From the NCBI GenBank assembly GCA_050633325.1, contig JBOEGH010000004.1:1-64000 (forward strand): DNA of 64,000 nt, in the 5' to 3' direction. The stretch is from UBA1672 sp050633325. GTDB taxonomy: Bacteria > Pseudomonadota > Alphaproteobacteria > Micavibrionales > Micavibrionaceae. A program made the translations under genes and the position numbers. The number at the start of each line of letters is the position of its first letter. The stretch's first letter is position 1. Shown here in pieces: positions 16,208 through 26,419 of the stretch. The notes beneath the pieces are model-generated. The model was not told the origin of the DNA. It saw only the letters and a list, made by a program, of their open reading frames with translations, and did not search any database.

Positions 16208-19009
16208 TTATGATGAGCCTTTTTGGAAGGCAATGATTTCTTGCACAGTTTCACTTAACCCGGTTTTTATAATCTCTGTATTTTCGGGGAATGCACCATG
16301 TAGTCGTGAAGGTAACATAGAGTCCAGCATCACAAATATTCCGCGGTCATCTGCACGACGTACTAATCTGCCGAACGCCTGCTTTAATTTCAATCTGGTA
16401 ATCATTTCATCATAACGGCGTTTACCAAACTCTTCGCGCCTTGCTTTGTGAAGTATAGTTGGGCGTGGCCAAGGAACGCGATCAAACACTAGCAAGCGTA
16501 AAGACTCTCCGGGTACATCAACACCATCACGTACTGCATCTGTTCCTAATAAACATGAATTTACATCGTCGCGGAAAATATCGATTAGAGTACCCGCATC
16601 CATATCGTCTATATGCTGTCCGTAAGTGGTGATACCGTTTTTTTCAAGAGGTATAGCAATTTTACCATATACCGCGCGTAATCGTTGTACAGCGGTAAAT
16701 AGGCCTAGAGCCCCTCCATTACTGGCATTGAACAGGGCTTGGTATGCGGATGATACCTGACCCAAGTCATTCTTGTTGACGTCATTGACAATAAAGACCT
16801 TTGTGTTTTCCGCGTAATCAAAGGGAGAGTTATAACTGCTTTTATGTGGTTGGGTTGTTAGGTGCTTTGCGCCTGTTCTTTCCAATGCCGCCTGCCAGTT
16901 TAATTCCTCATCATCAGTGTGATCTTGCAAAGTTGCAGAAGTTACCGCCATTCCATGTACATGTGGTCTAATGCTTGCCGAAAAAGGTTTCATAGGATCG
17001 GTATAATGTCGGTATATACCAACATCCACTGACTTTCCATCTATCCTTTCAACCTCCATCCAATCAACAAATCCGTCAGACTTATTTGTTTGTTGTTCTT
17101 GATCCTTTTCCTCCAAAGTTTCAAGCATAGCAATCCAGCTTTTTAGGGTTATGGCGCCACGGGTTTCAAGTGATACACTTAAAGTATCCAGACGTTTACG
17201 GATATCTGCGTCCATCTCTCCTTGGTCATTGACTAGACGCGCATTCATTATTTTAGATAATTTTTCAATTGGTTTTAAGAGTTCTAATAGAGCATTCCTG
17301 AGTTTTTTACATGCAAGTAAAGCAGGTTCGTCGACAGGATGTAGGTGCGTTTCTATGGAATAGGGGGTTTCAGTCCCCTGTGCCCTTGCATATACAAGTC
17401 GGTATATATGCATAAGAAATTCTTCGGTCGGGCCGTTTGGTGTATTATCTTTGAATCTACGGCTCCACCCTATGGCGCATAAGCTGTTTGCATGGTGTAA
17501 TATGTCTTGTAGTGCCGTTTCTGCCTCTTCATCGCCTGTGATTAAATCTTCTATACGTTTTTTTAAACCGCGTGCACGCCCCTTGTTATTTCCTTCCATA
17601 CCTAATATCCAACGGCGTAGTTCTGCGGCTTCTCTTGCTGTCAGGTGGGCGGAAAAGGCGCTGTCAGCTGCATCAAATAAATGATGTCCTTCATCAAAAA
17701 TGTAGCGAGTGGGCAGGTTTTCTAACGGTGATGACATTGCCGATTGGATCATGACCAAGGCATGATTTGCTATGACTATTCTTGCGTGTTTTGCTTTTCT
17801 TATTGATCTCTCAACAAAGCATCTATGGTAATGGTCACAGGCAGAGAATATGCATTCACCGCGCTTGTCTGCCAAACCGTATGTGTTTCCTATACCTAGT
17901 AATCCTGCCAGCCACCCCGGAAATTCATTGCCTGATAAATCCCCATCTTTACTGGACGCCGCCCAACGCACCATTATGCCCGCGGCAATTGCGTGTCTTG
18001 GGTTATGTGTTGTGGGGGCTGCGGCTGATAAATCATCTAAGTTTAGAAGGCATAGATAATTTTCACGCCCTTTACGGATGGCAACATAGGCGTTTTTTAC
18101 TTCCGGATGTTGGTAAAGGCGATCTAGTTCACTGTCTATTTGGCGCTGTAAGTTCTTTGTATATGTGGAAACCCAAACGGCACCTTCGTTTTTCTCAGAC
18201 CACACACTTGCAGGGGCAAGATAGCCAAGGGTTTTTCCTACTCCTGTTCCTGCTTCTGCCAGAATAATATGTGGGTTTTCATCTTCGCGCATTGGTTCGA
18301 ACATTTCGCGCATTTTATTGCTGTATGATTTTTGCTGTGGCCTTATCTCTGCCGGCTTGTCGCCTACATTTAATAATGATTCCAGTTTTTCATATGTTTC
18401 TGCTTCTCCTGCGCCGTAATGTGATGGCGGTGGTTCAGGCGCGCTTTCCGCCCATTCGGGTAAGTGTTTCCATATGTTTAGAGCATTTTTTGATAGTATT
18501 TCTTCATTAGGTCTGTATTCGTGACCTAATGCCGCATATATGAAGTGTGTCCAAGGCCATCCTTTACCTTTTAGCCCCATTATTCCGGAAATTTTCAGGG
18601 GGTCAGCCTTTTCACTTAGAGTATCATATTGCAAGTCTTGCAGTAGTTTCCTGCTGATATCCATTAGTGTGAATGGATGGTCTTCAAATGAATCTGGTAT
18701 ATCTAGATGTAGTGCCTTTGCTAAGCCAACTGGTGTGGGTACGCAAAACTTCGTTGGATGGACAAATGCAAATAACTCTAACACGTCAAATGTATAGAAT
18801 TCTTCATAGCCAAGTTGTTTTTTCGTCTGAAACGAGTGACAAACAAGAACTGTTTTATTGTTGAGTATTCTGTGTGCTTGAGAATGGGGGAGGGTTTGTA
18901 TCTCCCCCTCATTGCTTAGTATTGCACATTCGGTTGCATTTGCGGTAACGGCCATTATATCCGGCAATAGTATTTTTGCAGAAGATGATGGTGATTGTTC
19001 TGTATTCAT
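16208..19009 (-). CDS. DinG/YoaA-type iron-sulfur DNA helicase with N-terminal extension
   Basis: This XPD-like superfamily 2 helicase has 933 residues. Walker A (AEAGTGVGKT) is at 251-260 and the DEGH box at 439-442. Four cysteines (C320, C386, C391, C397) sit in the position of the 4Fe-4S cluster of DinG/XPD helicases. Motif VI is near the C-terminus (KQAFGRLVRRADDRG). The first 240 residues precede the helicase core and contain stretches (TFDVLELFAFVHP, then GLAKALHL) reminiscent of a degenerate DnaQ-like exonuclease domain; this last point is tentative. It follows the MscS gene after two bases, so the pair is likely one transcript. Confidence 0.9.
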   Translation of the reverse strand: MNTEQSPSSSAKILLPDIMAVTANATECAILSNEGEIQTLPHSQAHRILNNKTVLVCHSFQTKKQLGYEEFYTFDVLELFAFVHPTKFCVPTPVGLAKALHLDIPDSFEDHPFTLMDISRKLLQDLQYDTLSEKADPLKISGIMGLKGKGWPWTHFIYAALGHEYRPNEEILSKNALNIWKHLPEWAESAPEPPPSHYGAGEAETYEKLESLLNVGDKPAEIRPQQKSYSNKMREMFEPMREDENPHIILAEAGTGVGKTLGYLAPASVWSEKNEGAVWVSTYTKNLQRQIDSELDRLYQHPEVKNAYVAIRKGRENYLCLLNLDDLSAAAPTTHNPRHAIAAGIMVRWAASSKDGDLSGNEFPGWLAGLLGIGNTYGLADKRGECIFSACDHYHRCFVERSIRKAKHARIVIANHALVMIQSAMSSPLENLPTRYIFDEGHHLFDAADSAFSAHLTAREAAELRRWILGMEGNNKGRARGLKKRIEDLITGDEEAETALQDILHHANSLCAIGWSRRFKDNTPNGPTEEFLMHIYRLVYARAQGTETPYSIETHLHPVDEPALLACKKLRNALLELLKPIEKLSKIMNARLVNDQGEMDADIRKRLDTLSVSLETRGAITLKSWIAMLETLEEKDQEQQTNKSDGFVDWMEVERIDGKSVDVGIYRHYTDPMKPFSASIRPHVHGMAVTSATLQDHTDDEELNWQAALERTGAKHLTTQPHKSSYNSPFDYAENTKVFIVNDVNKNDLGQVSSAYQALFNASNGGALGLFTAVQRLRAVYGKIAIPLEKNGITTYGQHIDDMDAGTLIDIFRDDVNSCLLGTDAVRDGVDVPGESLRLLVFDRVPWPRPTILHKARREEFGKRRYDEMITRLKLKQAFGRLVRRADDRGIFVMLDSMLPSRLHGAFPENTEIIKTGLSETVQEIIAFQKGSS

Positions 19010-19011
19010 AT

Positions 19012-20181
19012 TTATTTTTCTGGCGGAGTGAATATTTCAGGATCACCACCTGTTGGGATGCTTTCCAAATATATTGATTGTGATGGGAATGCAAAACCTG
19101 TTCCTGCTTTTTCTTCAACAATTTCTTTGATGACTAAGGCAAACTCTTCTTTTATCGCCAGCCATTCACCCCAATTAGTTGTTTTGGTAAAGCAGTAAAT
19201 CATGAAATCAATGGATGAGTCGTTGAAGCTGTCTAATCTAACGAATGTTGACACTTTTGGTGGTTTTTCAAAATCATCACAAGTCGCAAGATAGTTTGAG
19301 ATCTCATCACGTATTAGGGTCAATTGTTCACGTGTTGTATTGTATGTAACACCAATTTTCCAGTAAATACGACGGTTAGTCATGCGGCTGAAATTTGTAA
19401 CAACTGCGTCCGACAAGTCAGAGTTCGGAACATATACTGGGGCTTTGTCAAATCGGCGAACACGAGTGGAGCGAAAACCTATTTCTTCTACTGTTCCTTC
19501 AACAATGCCATCAACCTTGATCCAGTCTCCGGGATAGAAACGTTTTTCCGCGATTACTGTTAAACCGCCAATTAGGTTTTTAAACAGATCCTGCGCACCC
19601 AAGGCAATTGCCGCACCAAATAAACCTAGACCGGCAAGAAGAGGGCCAATAGCAATCCCCCAAATTTCAAGTATGACCGCCGCCCCGATGAAAAAGACCA
19701 GAACTTTCATAAATTTAAAAATCCAGATCATCATTACTTTGGTTAGAAGCTTCTCTAATTTTCTTGATATGTGTTGAATAGGCTCAAGTGATCTGTGTAG
19801 TGCCCAAAATATTGTGAAAGCAATCATAGAACGTATCAGGCGCGTGAAGAATTCAGCGACCATACCGTCAAGATTCAGGGCTTGTGCGGCAAAGAAAAGA
19901 CCCATAATTATCGGTATAAACCTTACAGGAGGAAGTAGAGCCTCTATTATTTTATCATCAACATCAGTGTCAGATTTTTGTGACCACGCATGTAAAGTGT
20001 GCAGGATATATTTACTTAAAACACCACGTAAAATTAGAAATATACTGAAGACACCAAGCGCAACAATGATTTGTCCGACATTTATGCCCATGAAACCATT
20101 GTGCCAAACATCGATAACCTCTGACCATAAATTATCAGTATATACTGTTATATTGTCAGTTGCTGTTTGTTTGTCAGCCAT
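19012..20181 (-). CDS. MscS-family mechanosensitive ion channel
   Basis: The 389-residue inner membrane protein has several N-terminal hydrophobic spans and the MscS core. The pore helix reads LAGLGLFGAAIALGAQDL, followed by the beta domain FYPGDWIKVDGIVEGTVEEIGFRSTRVR and YVPNSDLSDAVVTNFSR. These channels open under membrane tension during osmotic downshock. GGAGAT lies eight bases upstream of the ATG. It is the first gene of a pair with the DinG-type helicase, a link with no obvious functional meaning. Confidence 0.93.
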   Translation of the reverse strand: MADKQTATDNITVYTDNLWSEVIDVWHNGFMGINVGQIIVALGVFSIFLILRGVLSKYILHTLHAWSQKSDTDVDDKIIEALLPPVRFIPIIMGLFFAAQALNLDGMVAEFFTRLIRSMIAFTIFWALHRSLEPIQHISRKLEKLLTKVMMIWIFKFMKVLVFFIGAAVILEIWGIAIGPLLAGLGLFGAAIALGAQDLFKNLIGGLTVIAEKRFYPGDWIKVDGIVEGTVEEIGFRSTRVRRFDKAPVYVPNSDLSDAVVTNFSRMTNRRIYWKIGVTYNTTREQLTLIRDEISNYLATCDDFEKPPKVSTFVRLDSFNDSSIDFMIYCFTKTTNWGEWLAIKEEFALVIKEIVEEKAGTGFAFPSQSIYLESIPTGGDPEIFTPPEK

Positions 20182-20282
20182 AATAGATTATCTCCTGCTT
20201 GCATATATGGATGGCAGGATAGTGATCGAATCTATGATAGGCAAGTGTGCTGTTGTCTTAAGTTTATTTTATGCTGTAGAGC

Positions 20283-20792
20283 TTATGCTGATCCTAAAAT
20301 GGATTTAAACATTGTTGCCAGACTAAATTTGTTGAATTTTGATTTCAAATGTAATTTTAGTGCTGCGTTTCTTAATGCTATTTTATAGTCAGGGCCGATA
20401 CCGACAGTTCCGTCTTTCATTGTTACAACGGATAGGTTTCCTTTACCATTAGGTCCTGATATCACAGTACTGTCTGCGACCATGTTTCCCTCTAGTGAAC
20501 GGGATTTTTTTGCATTGAATCCTGGATAGTCACGCATAACATGAGCATCATGTGTAAGACCCATATCATACTCTTGTTCGTCCAGTCCTTGCCATAAAAG
20601 GTGTCTACCATTGTCATTTTTTTGATATCTGTGCTTTCCTAACATCAAAACTGCACCAATGCTCAGCTCTTCGTTTATTTCCCTGAATTCAGAGGGGGAG
20701 TAGCTGATCTTACCCATGCAGAAGCTTTCAAAACGATCAACATGACCAAGCATCTTTTTTGCGGTTGGGCGGGCATTCTCTATATTAAGCAT
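20283..20792 (-). CDS. Hypothetical protein
   Basis: I do not recognise this 169-residue soluble protein. It contains a histidine- and aspartate-rich middle (GLTHDAHVMRDYPGF) and ends with a strand-turn-helix-like stretch, GIGPDYKIALRNAALKL, that vaguely recalls small phage-type ABA-sandwich proteins; I would not assign it on that basis. The ribosome site is weak. It lies downstream of the lysS terminator, with its own transcription start probably in 20793-20830. Confidence 0.55.
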   Translation of the reverse strand: MLNIENARPTAKKMLGHVDRFESFCMGKISYSPSEFREINEELSIGAVLMLGKHRYQKNDNGRHLLWQGLDEQEYDMGLTHDAHVMRDYPGFNAKKSRSLEGNMVADSTVISGPNGKGNLSVVTMKDGTVGIGPDYKIALRNAALKLHLKSKFNKFSLATMFKSILGSA

Positions 20793-20830
20793 AAAATTTA
20801 CTCTTCGATTCAGTTAAAAGCAGTTAATCA

Positions 20831-20864
20831 CAAAAAATGCATTCGCCTGAAATATATGGCGAAT
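20831..20864 (-). terminator. Intrinsic terminator of lysS
   Basis: A perfect 7-base-pair stem (20841-20847 with 20858-20864; ATTCGCC/GGCGAAT) is followed on the minus strand by GCA and a run of six T (20832-20837). It lies about 90 bases after the lysS stop codon and before the next minus-strand gene. Confidence 0.75.
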
Positions 20865-20954
20865 AGCACCGTTATGTTTAGAGTACTATGCGTGTATTTA
20901 AAATTTACTTAAAATTTGAACTAATTTTTACGAAAAATTGTTTTAAAATCTATC

Positions 20955-22580
20955 TTATGCAGATTTAGAAAGCTTATTTTCCAATGCATCGTTAATAAGA
21001 TCAACTGTTTCACTAGCTCCGTAAAGGGCGATAAATGAACCAAAGCGCGGTCCTTGGTCTTGACCTAACAAAATTTGATAAAGCGCTTGGAACCAGTTAC
21101 GAAGTTCATCTTTTTCATATCCATTTTCTTTTCCTGCGGCGAAAACGGCGTTCATATAATCTTCTGATTTCAAACCATTTTCCATTTTACCCAATGTATC
21201 TGCAAGAGCGTTTAATGCATTACGCTCACGATCGTCTGCTGCGCGGTATGATTTTTCAGGAAGCACAAAGTCTTTGTAGTATTGTATAGCATGCTTGACC
21301 AAGCGATTTAGCAAAGGAGCATTGTCAGGCGTTGCGTCTGGGGCATATTGTTTAATGAAACCCCATAATGTTTCTGGATCATCTGTGTTTGCGGCATTTA
21401 CCAAATTTAACAATAAAGCAAATGAAATAGGCGTGTTCTGCGTTGCTGGAACTTCACCATTATGGATGTACCATGCGGGGTTATCCAGCTTTTTTGCTGG
21501 TTCTTGTTCATTCAATTTACCTGCGAATGTAATATATTCGTCAACCGCCTTTGGTATAATATCAAAGTATAGTTTTTTTGCAGAAGTAGGGCGTTGGAAC
21601 AAATAATATGCCAAGCTTTCCTGTGGTGCGTATTTTAACCAGTCTTCCATACTAAGACCGTTTCCTTTGGATTTGGAAATCTTTTCACCTTTTTCATCCA
21701 AGAACATTTCATAATGGAAACCTGCTGTGTTTGGTTTGCCCAATATTTTCAAGATCTTTTTGGATATATCAGCAGAGCTTTTCAAGTCTTTACCGCTCAT
21801 CTCATAATCGACATCAAGAGCATGCCAGCGTAATGCCCAATCGGCACGCCATTGTGCCTTTACCAGTCCTCCGGTAACGCTTTGTGTTACTTCGGAACCA
21901 TCAATGTCTTTATATGTTATTGTTCCGTCTTCGATATTTGTGTCAATGATAGGGACTTGCAAGACCTCACCAGTTGATTTAGAAATAGGTAAGAAAGGAG
22001 AATAGCTTGCAGCGCGTTCTTCACCTAATATGGGAAGTACTGCTTTCTTTATATCTTCATGATGTTTCAGCATAAGCAGCAATGTTTTATCAAAGTCACC
22101 CGACTTATAACACTCGCTTGCAGATTTAAATTCGTAGTCAAAACCCGAATTATCCAAAAATTCGCGTAACGCCGCATTGTTATGATGCGCATAGCTTGGG
22201 TGGTCTGTGCCGAAAGGGTTAGGAACCAAGCTCAATGGTTGTCCTAAATGCTGTGTTAGCATATCTTGGTTAGGAACGTTCGTTGGTACTTTACGAAGGC
22301 CATCCATGTCATCTGAAAAACAAATAAGTTTGGTCGGTATTTCAGGGTGTAATGTTTCAAAGGCTTGTTTTACCATGGATGTACGGCATACTTCGGCGAA
22401 TGTTCCAATATGTGGTAAACCGGATGGGCCATACCCTGTTTCAAACAACACGTAACCTTTTTCAGGTGTTTGTACCTGTCCACGACCAATTGCGCGCAGT
22501 CGTTTAACCACGGCTTTCGCCTCTTCAAATGCCCATGTGCGGTTTTTGATGGCTATATCTGCGGCTATGTTGCTTGTCAT
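20955..22580 (-). CDS. lysS: Lysyl-tRNA synthetase, class I (archaeal type)
   Basis: This enzyme charges tRNA-Lys. It is the class I form, unrelated to the usual bacterial class II LysRS and known in archaea, spirochaetes and many alphaproteobacteria. The HIGH-type motif appears as PSGLPHIGT and the KMSKS-type motif as KISKSKGNG. The C-terminal helical anticodon region includes NWFQALYQILLGQDQGPRFGSF. The start is set at ATG 22580 with AAGGA upstream (541 residues); an ATG 27 bases earlier lacks a ribosome site. A terminator lies downstream. It is a useful taxonomic marker for this window. Confidence 0.95.
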   Translation of the reverse strand: MTSNIAADIAIKNRTWAFEEAKAVVKRLRAIGRGQVQTPEKGYVLFETGYGPSGLPHIGTFAEVCRTSMVKQAFETLHPEIPTKLICFSDDMDGLRKVPTNVPNQDMLTQHLGQPLSLVPNPFGTDHPSYAHHNNAALREFLDNSGFDYEFKSASECYKSGDFDKTLLLMLKHHEDIKKAVLPILGEERAASYSPFLPISKSTGEVLQVPIIDTNIEDGTITYKDIDGSEVTQSVTGGLVKAQWRADWALRWHALDVDYEMSGKDLKSSADISKKILKILGKPNTAGFHYEMFLDEKGEKISKSKGNGLSMEDWLKYAPQESLAYYLFQRPTSAKKLYFDIIPKAVDEYITFAGKLNEQEPAKKLDNPAWYIHNGEVPATQNTPISFALLLNLVNAANTDDPETLWGFIKQYAPDATPDNAPLLNRLVKHAIQYYKDFVLPEKSYRAADDRERNALNALADTLGKMENGLKSEDYMNAVFAAGKENGYEKDELRNWFQALYQILLGQDQGPRFGSFIALYGASETVDLINDALENKLSKSA

Positions 22581-22655
22581 TTTATGTGGTTCCTTATTTT
22601 TAGGCATAAATAAGTAACAGAGTATAACCGAATATTCAAAGAAGATTTTTATGCT

Positions 22656-22922
22656 TTATCTATATTTTCTGCGCTTATATACCGTAATTGCTATGATTGT
22701 TGTAATGAAGAAAACATGAATGGCGTTAACGGCAGAAAGTTTGAGATCATTTAAGGAGTAAACACTGTATAGCAGGCTTACTACGGCGGTGTAGTGCCAT
22801 ATAATCCATGTAGGCAAATATATATCGTGGCAGGCTGATTTAGTGCGATATAGTTTAAATGCCTGAGGAAGGTATGCCAAGCCAACTATTACACCAACCG
22901 TAGAATATAAAAAGTCTATCAC
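22656..22922 (-). CDS. SemiSWEET / PQ-loop-type small membrane protein
   Basis: The 88-residue protein has three hydrophobic segments and a PQ-loop motif (GLAYLPQAFKLYRTKSA), the pattern of SemiSWEET transporters, which dimerise to move small sugars. The start is GTG 22922, with AGGAAAA seven bases upstream; there is no ATG near the N-terminus. It could be a different PQ-loop protein; substrate unknown. It is divergent from uvrB. Confidence 0.75.
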   Translation of the reverse strand: MIDFLYSTVGVIVGLAYLPQAFKLYRTKSACHDIYLPTWIIWHYTAVVSLLYSVYSLNDLKLSAVNAIHVFFITTIIAITVYKRRKYR

Positions 22923-23045
22923 AGGGTTTTCCTAAATTTAGTTACTTAGTAGTTATTATCTATTATTGCTATTTTGTCACGTTGTGGTTTCTCTGGTTAC
23001 AGAAACATATTTGTTTTTACCGTTGGAATCTTTATACAAGTATAT

Positions 23046-25109
23046 ATGAAAGCACTAATACCTAATAATGATAGACCATTAATGGGAGAGGCAGAGTTTG
23101 ATCGTTCTAACCCTTTTCGTATTAATTCTCCATTCACACCTTCTGGTGATCAGCCAACGGCAATTAAAACATTAAGCGAAGGCCTGCGCGATGGTTTAAC
23201 AGATCAAACTTTATTAGGTGTTACTGGGTCGGGTAAGACATTTACTATTGCTAATATAATTCAAGAGCTGCAAAGACCCGCCCTTATACTTGCCCCTAAT
23301 AAAACTTTGGCTGCGCAGTTATATTCAGAGTTTAAAGAGTTTTTCCCTGATAATGCGGTGGAATATTTTGTTTCATATTACGATTATTATCAGCCAGAAG
23401 CATATGTAGCGCGATCCGACACCTTTATCGAAAAAGACTCCAGCATTAATGAGCAAATTGACCGTATGCGCCATGCGGCAACGCGTGCCTTGTTTGAGCG
23501 TAAAGATTGTATCATTGTTGCTTCTGTATCTTGTATTTACGGTATCGGGTCTAAAGAAGATTATATGGCGATGGCATTTCCGTTGACCACTGGTCAGACC
23601 ATAGATCGTGATGAATTGATTGCCAAAATGGTTGAGCTGCAATATACGCGAAATGATATAGCGTTTGAGCGGGGTACGTTTCGTGTTCGCGGTGATACAG
23701 TGGAAATTTTCCCTGCCCACTTTGAGGATCGTGCGTGGCGTTTTTCTTTGTTTGGTGACGAGTTAGAGCAAATCATAGAGTTTGACCCGCTAACAGGGCA
23801 GAAATTTGAAGAGCTGGAGGGGGTACGTATTTTTGCAAATTCTCATTATATAACTCCTGGTCCCACGATACAGCAGGCTATATCACGGATAAAGGAAGAC
23901 CTTGCAGATCGTTTGAAATTTTATGAGTCTGAAGGTAAATTACTTGAGGCTCAAAGATTAGAGCAGAGGACTAAATTTGATCTTGAAATGCTGGCTGCCA
24001 CCAATTCTTGTAAAGGGATTGAGAATTATTCCCGATATTTAACGGGTCGTCCTGCTGGGGCTGCGCCGCCGACATTGATTGAATATTTGCCGGATGACGC
24101 ACTTATGTTTTTGGATGAAAGTCATGTGATGGTTCCACAACTACGTGGTATGTATAATGGTGATCGTGCGCGTAAAACAACACTTGTTGATCATGGTTTC
24201 AGGTTGCCTGCTGCGATAGATAACAGGCCGTTACAATTCGATGAATGGAATGCATTGCGTAAGCAAACAGTGTATGTATCAGCAACCCCCAATGAGTGGG
24301 AGCTGGAACAATCAGACGGTATATCAGCTGAGCAAGTTGTACGTCCAACAGGGTTGATTGACCCGCCGGTTGAAATCAGGCCAACTGAAAATCAAGTTGA
24401 TGATTTGATGCATGAGTGTCATGAAATAGTTAAGCTGGGCGGGCGCGTCTTGGTAACTACTTTGACCAAGAAAATGGCAGAGGCACTTACAGAGTATTTG
24501 GATGAGCATAATATAAAAGTACGGTATCTACATTCTGATGTTGATACGTTGGAACGTATAGAAATTTTACAAGAATTACGTGAGGGCACATTTGACGTTC
24601 TGGTTGGTATCAACCTATTACGTGAGGGACTGGATATACCTGAATGTATGCGTGTATGTATTTTAGATGCAGATAAAGAGGGGTTCTTGCGCTCTCGTAC
24701 GTCTTTGGTTCAAACTATTGGGCGTTCGGCACGTAATGTTGATGGTAAGGCGATCTTATATGCCGATAAAATTACTGACTCTATGCAATATGCAATTGAT
24801 GAGACAAAACGTAGGCGCGAAAAGCAAATTGCCCATAACGAAGCGAACGGAATAACCCCGCAGAGCGTGAAAAAGGCGTTATCCACTGCCTTTGATCATA
24901 TGTATGAACAAAAAGATAAGCCCTCTGGAAAAAGGGAAATGGGTGATAGTGCTGTTAATGATTTCATTCATAACCCTGCAAAAATGCGCAAACATATAGA
25001 GGGTTTGAAAAAACGTATGCTAGCCGCAGCAGGGGAACTGGAATTTGAAGAGGCAGCAAGATTACGCGACGAAATCAAAACCCTTGAGGATAGAGAGTTA
25101 GGGCTTTGA
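23046..25109 (+). CDS. uvrB: Excinuclease ABC subunit B
   Basis: UvrB is the damage-verifying helicase-like subunit of nucleotide excision repair. Visible features are FTPSGDQPTAIKTL, Walker A (GVTGSGKT), the beta-hairpin YYDYYQPEAYV, FLDESHV, QTIGRSARN, and a C-terminal UVR domain (LEFEEAARLRDEIKTLE) that contacts UvrC. The start is set at ATG 23046 (687 residues), because a TTG at 22974 would add 24 residues not typical of UvrB; ATG 23082 is also possible. uvrC is at 56708-58555 in this window. Confidence 0.96.
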   Translation: MKALIPNNDRPLMGEAEFDRSNPFRINSPFTPSGDQPTAIKTLSEGLRDGLTDQTLLGVTGSGKTFTIANIIQELQRPALILAPNKTLAAQLYSEFKEFFPDNAVEYFVSYYDYYQPEAYVARSDTFIEKDSSINEQIDRMRHAATRALFERKDCIIVASVSCIYGIGSKEDYMAMAFPLTTGQTIDRDELIAKMVELQYTRNDIAFERGTFRVRGDTVEIFPAHFEDRAWRFSLFGDELEQIIEFDPLTGQKFEELEGVRIFANSHYITPGPTIQQAISRIKEDLADRLKFYESEGKLLEAQRLEQRTKFDLEMLAATNSCKGIENYSRYLTGRPAGAAPPTLIEYLPDDALMFLDESHVMVPQLRGMYNGDRARKTTLVDHGFRLPAAIDNRPLQFDEWNALRKQTVYVSATPNEWELEQSDGISAEQVVRPTGLIDPPVEIRPTENQVDDLMHECHEIVKLGGRVLVTTLTKKMAEALTEYLDEHNIKVRYLHSDVDTLERIEILQELREGTFDVLVGINLLREGLDIPECMRVCILDADKEGFLRSRTSLVQTIGRSARNVDGKAILYADKITDSMQYAIDETKRRREKQIAHNEANGITPQSVKKALSTAFDHMYEQKDKPSGKREMGDSAVNDFIHNPAKMRKHIEGLKKRMLAAAGELEFEEAARLRDEIKTLEDRELGL

Positions 25110-25155
25110 GTTGTTGTGGCAATTCTGGGGTGATTGGGCTGTAATCAAAAATATT

Positions 25156-25794
25156 TTACCTGCTTGTTTGCGACTTTATCCATTCTATTTTTTCTTTGCT
25201 CCATTTTTCCGCAGGTGCTGGGCTAATGGATTTATCAGATATTCTAGTGCTCTGACCCGGGGTTAGTGTTACTGAACCACCATCGTTAAACACATGTATT
25301 TCACCACTTTGTAAATATATCCAGCATTCTTTGTCCTTCATTGTGCGGTGAATATGTGTGCCACGTATACCGATGCTTCCGAAATCAAGGTCAATTTGCA
25401 CGTTTTCTTCTTTGCCTTTATCCAGTAAACCACCAACAAATTCAAAACTCCCCCTTAGAATTTCAAAACGTGCGGTATTTCCGTCTAAGTTTTCAGGGTC
25501 AAAAGTATATTCGTCTATTGTAAGCTCAGCCCCTTCGTCGCTAAGTGATATGTGTGTTTGATCTATAAAATCAATTCGTATGTAACTGCCATCGTTGATT
25601 GTTGTTATTGTATCGTTGAGGTGTATAGCTTTACCAATAGTAATTGGTGTTGGTGCTTCTTTGTCGTCGCGGGTTATCTTTACATCGCCAGTTATGCTTG
25701 TAACTATACCTATGGGTGATACGTGTTTTGCAAACACAGTATTAGAATAGGAAGTTGATAGCGATATAATAAATAGAAAAATATACTTCATCAT
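25156..25794 (-). CDS. Secreted FecR-domain protein
   Basis: The product of about 212 residues starts with a signal peptide (MMKYIFLFIISLSTSYSNTVFA) and has a FecR-type beta domain: GDVKITR, IHLNDTITTINDGSYIRIDF, ILRGSFEF, GIRGTHIHR and SGEIHVFNDGGSVTLTPGQST. In FecR proper this domain signals iron-siderophore status to a sigma factor. Here there is no sigma factor or TonB receptor beside it, and no membrane anchor, so that role is not supported. Many such stand-alone secreted FecR-domain proteins are uncharacterised. The start is chosen at 25794, with AAAGG upstream. Confidence 0.78.
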   Translation of the reverse strand: MMKYIFLFIISLSTSYSNTVFAKHVSPIGIVTSITGDVKITRDDKEAPTPITIGKAIHLNDTITTINDGSYIRIDFIDQTHISLSDEGAELTIDEYTFDPENLDGNTARFEILRGSFEFVGGLLDKGKEENVQIDLDFGSIGIRGTHIHRTMKDKECWIYLQSGEIHVFNDGGSVTLTPGQSTRISDKSISPAPAEKWSKEKIEWIKSQTSR

Positions 25795-25904
25795 TTTGTG
25801 GTAACCTTTAAGCGTTTGTAATATATTCGACTGAAACAATAACAGCGTTACATAATTTTTTGTTTATATCACGCTAAATTTTTAACCTCTGGGGGAGAGT
25901 TAAA

Positions 25905-26267
25905 ATGTCTGAAGCATTTTTAAAAGCTTTAAAATGGTACATATTGGTCGGTAGTGCAATCGTGGGCACTTCTGCTTTTATTATTGCGAATAACAGCAAT
26001 TCTGTAAGGCCGGTTCTTATAGGTGTTATTTCATATGGCGTCGTGTATATAATGTCGTACTTCTGGAAAGAGTTTAGGGATAAATTGCTATTATATAGTA
26101 TTATTGTTTTTCTTGTTTTGTCATTTTTCTCTGCAAAAGTACCGGTTTTCTTGTATATATTATTTGGGTTTCCGATGTCATTGTTTGACCCTCACTATAC
26201 TTGGGCTGGTACTGTCGCTGTTTTGGGAATACCAATAATGACGTATATTTTTAACAAATATGACTAA
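25905..26267 (+). CDS. Small integral membrane protein, unknown
   Basis: The 120-residue protein has about four hydrophobic helices and few charged residues. It has a strong ribosome site (GGGGGAGAG) before ATG 25905. I know no family for it. It is divergent from the FecR-domain gene. Confidence 0.6.
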   Translation: MSEAFLKALKWYILVGSAIVGTSAFIIANNSNSVRPVLIGVISYGVVYIMSYFWKEFRDKLLLYSIIVFLVLSFFSAKVPVFLYILFGFPMSLFDPHYTWAGTVAVLGIPIMTYIFNKYD

Positions 26268-26419
26268 ATTGTACTCATAATTATTTAATATATAAACAGC
26301 TTTATTTGTTATCTATCTTGTTGTGAATATATAGTTTTTGCGTGTTTATGTACGCGGTGCAGCATATTTATTTTGCGTTGAATTGGCGCTCACACTGTGT
26401 TTTGTGGTACTATAGGTAT

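Noticed and set aside
22974..23045. Upstream TTG start for uvrB
   Set aside because: It would add 24 residues not seen in typical UvrB, and no good ribosome site supports it.
25156..25794. FecR-type iron-signalling system
   Set aside because: There is no sigma factor, TonB receptor or membrane anchor beside it, and no Fur box; only the domain fold is supported.
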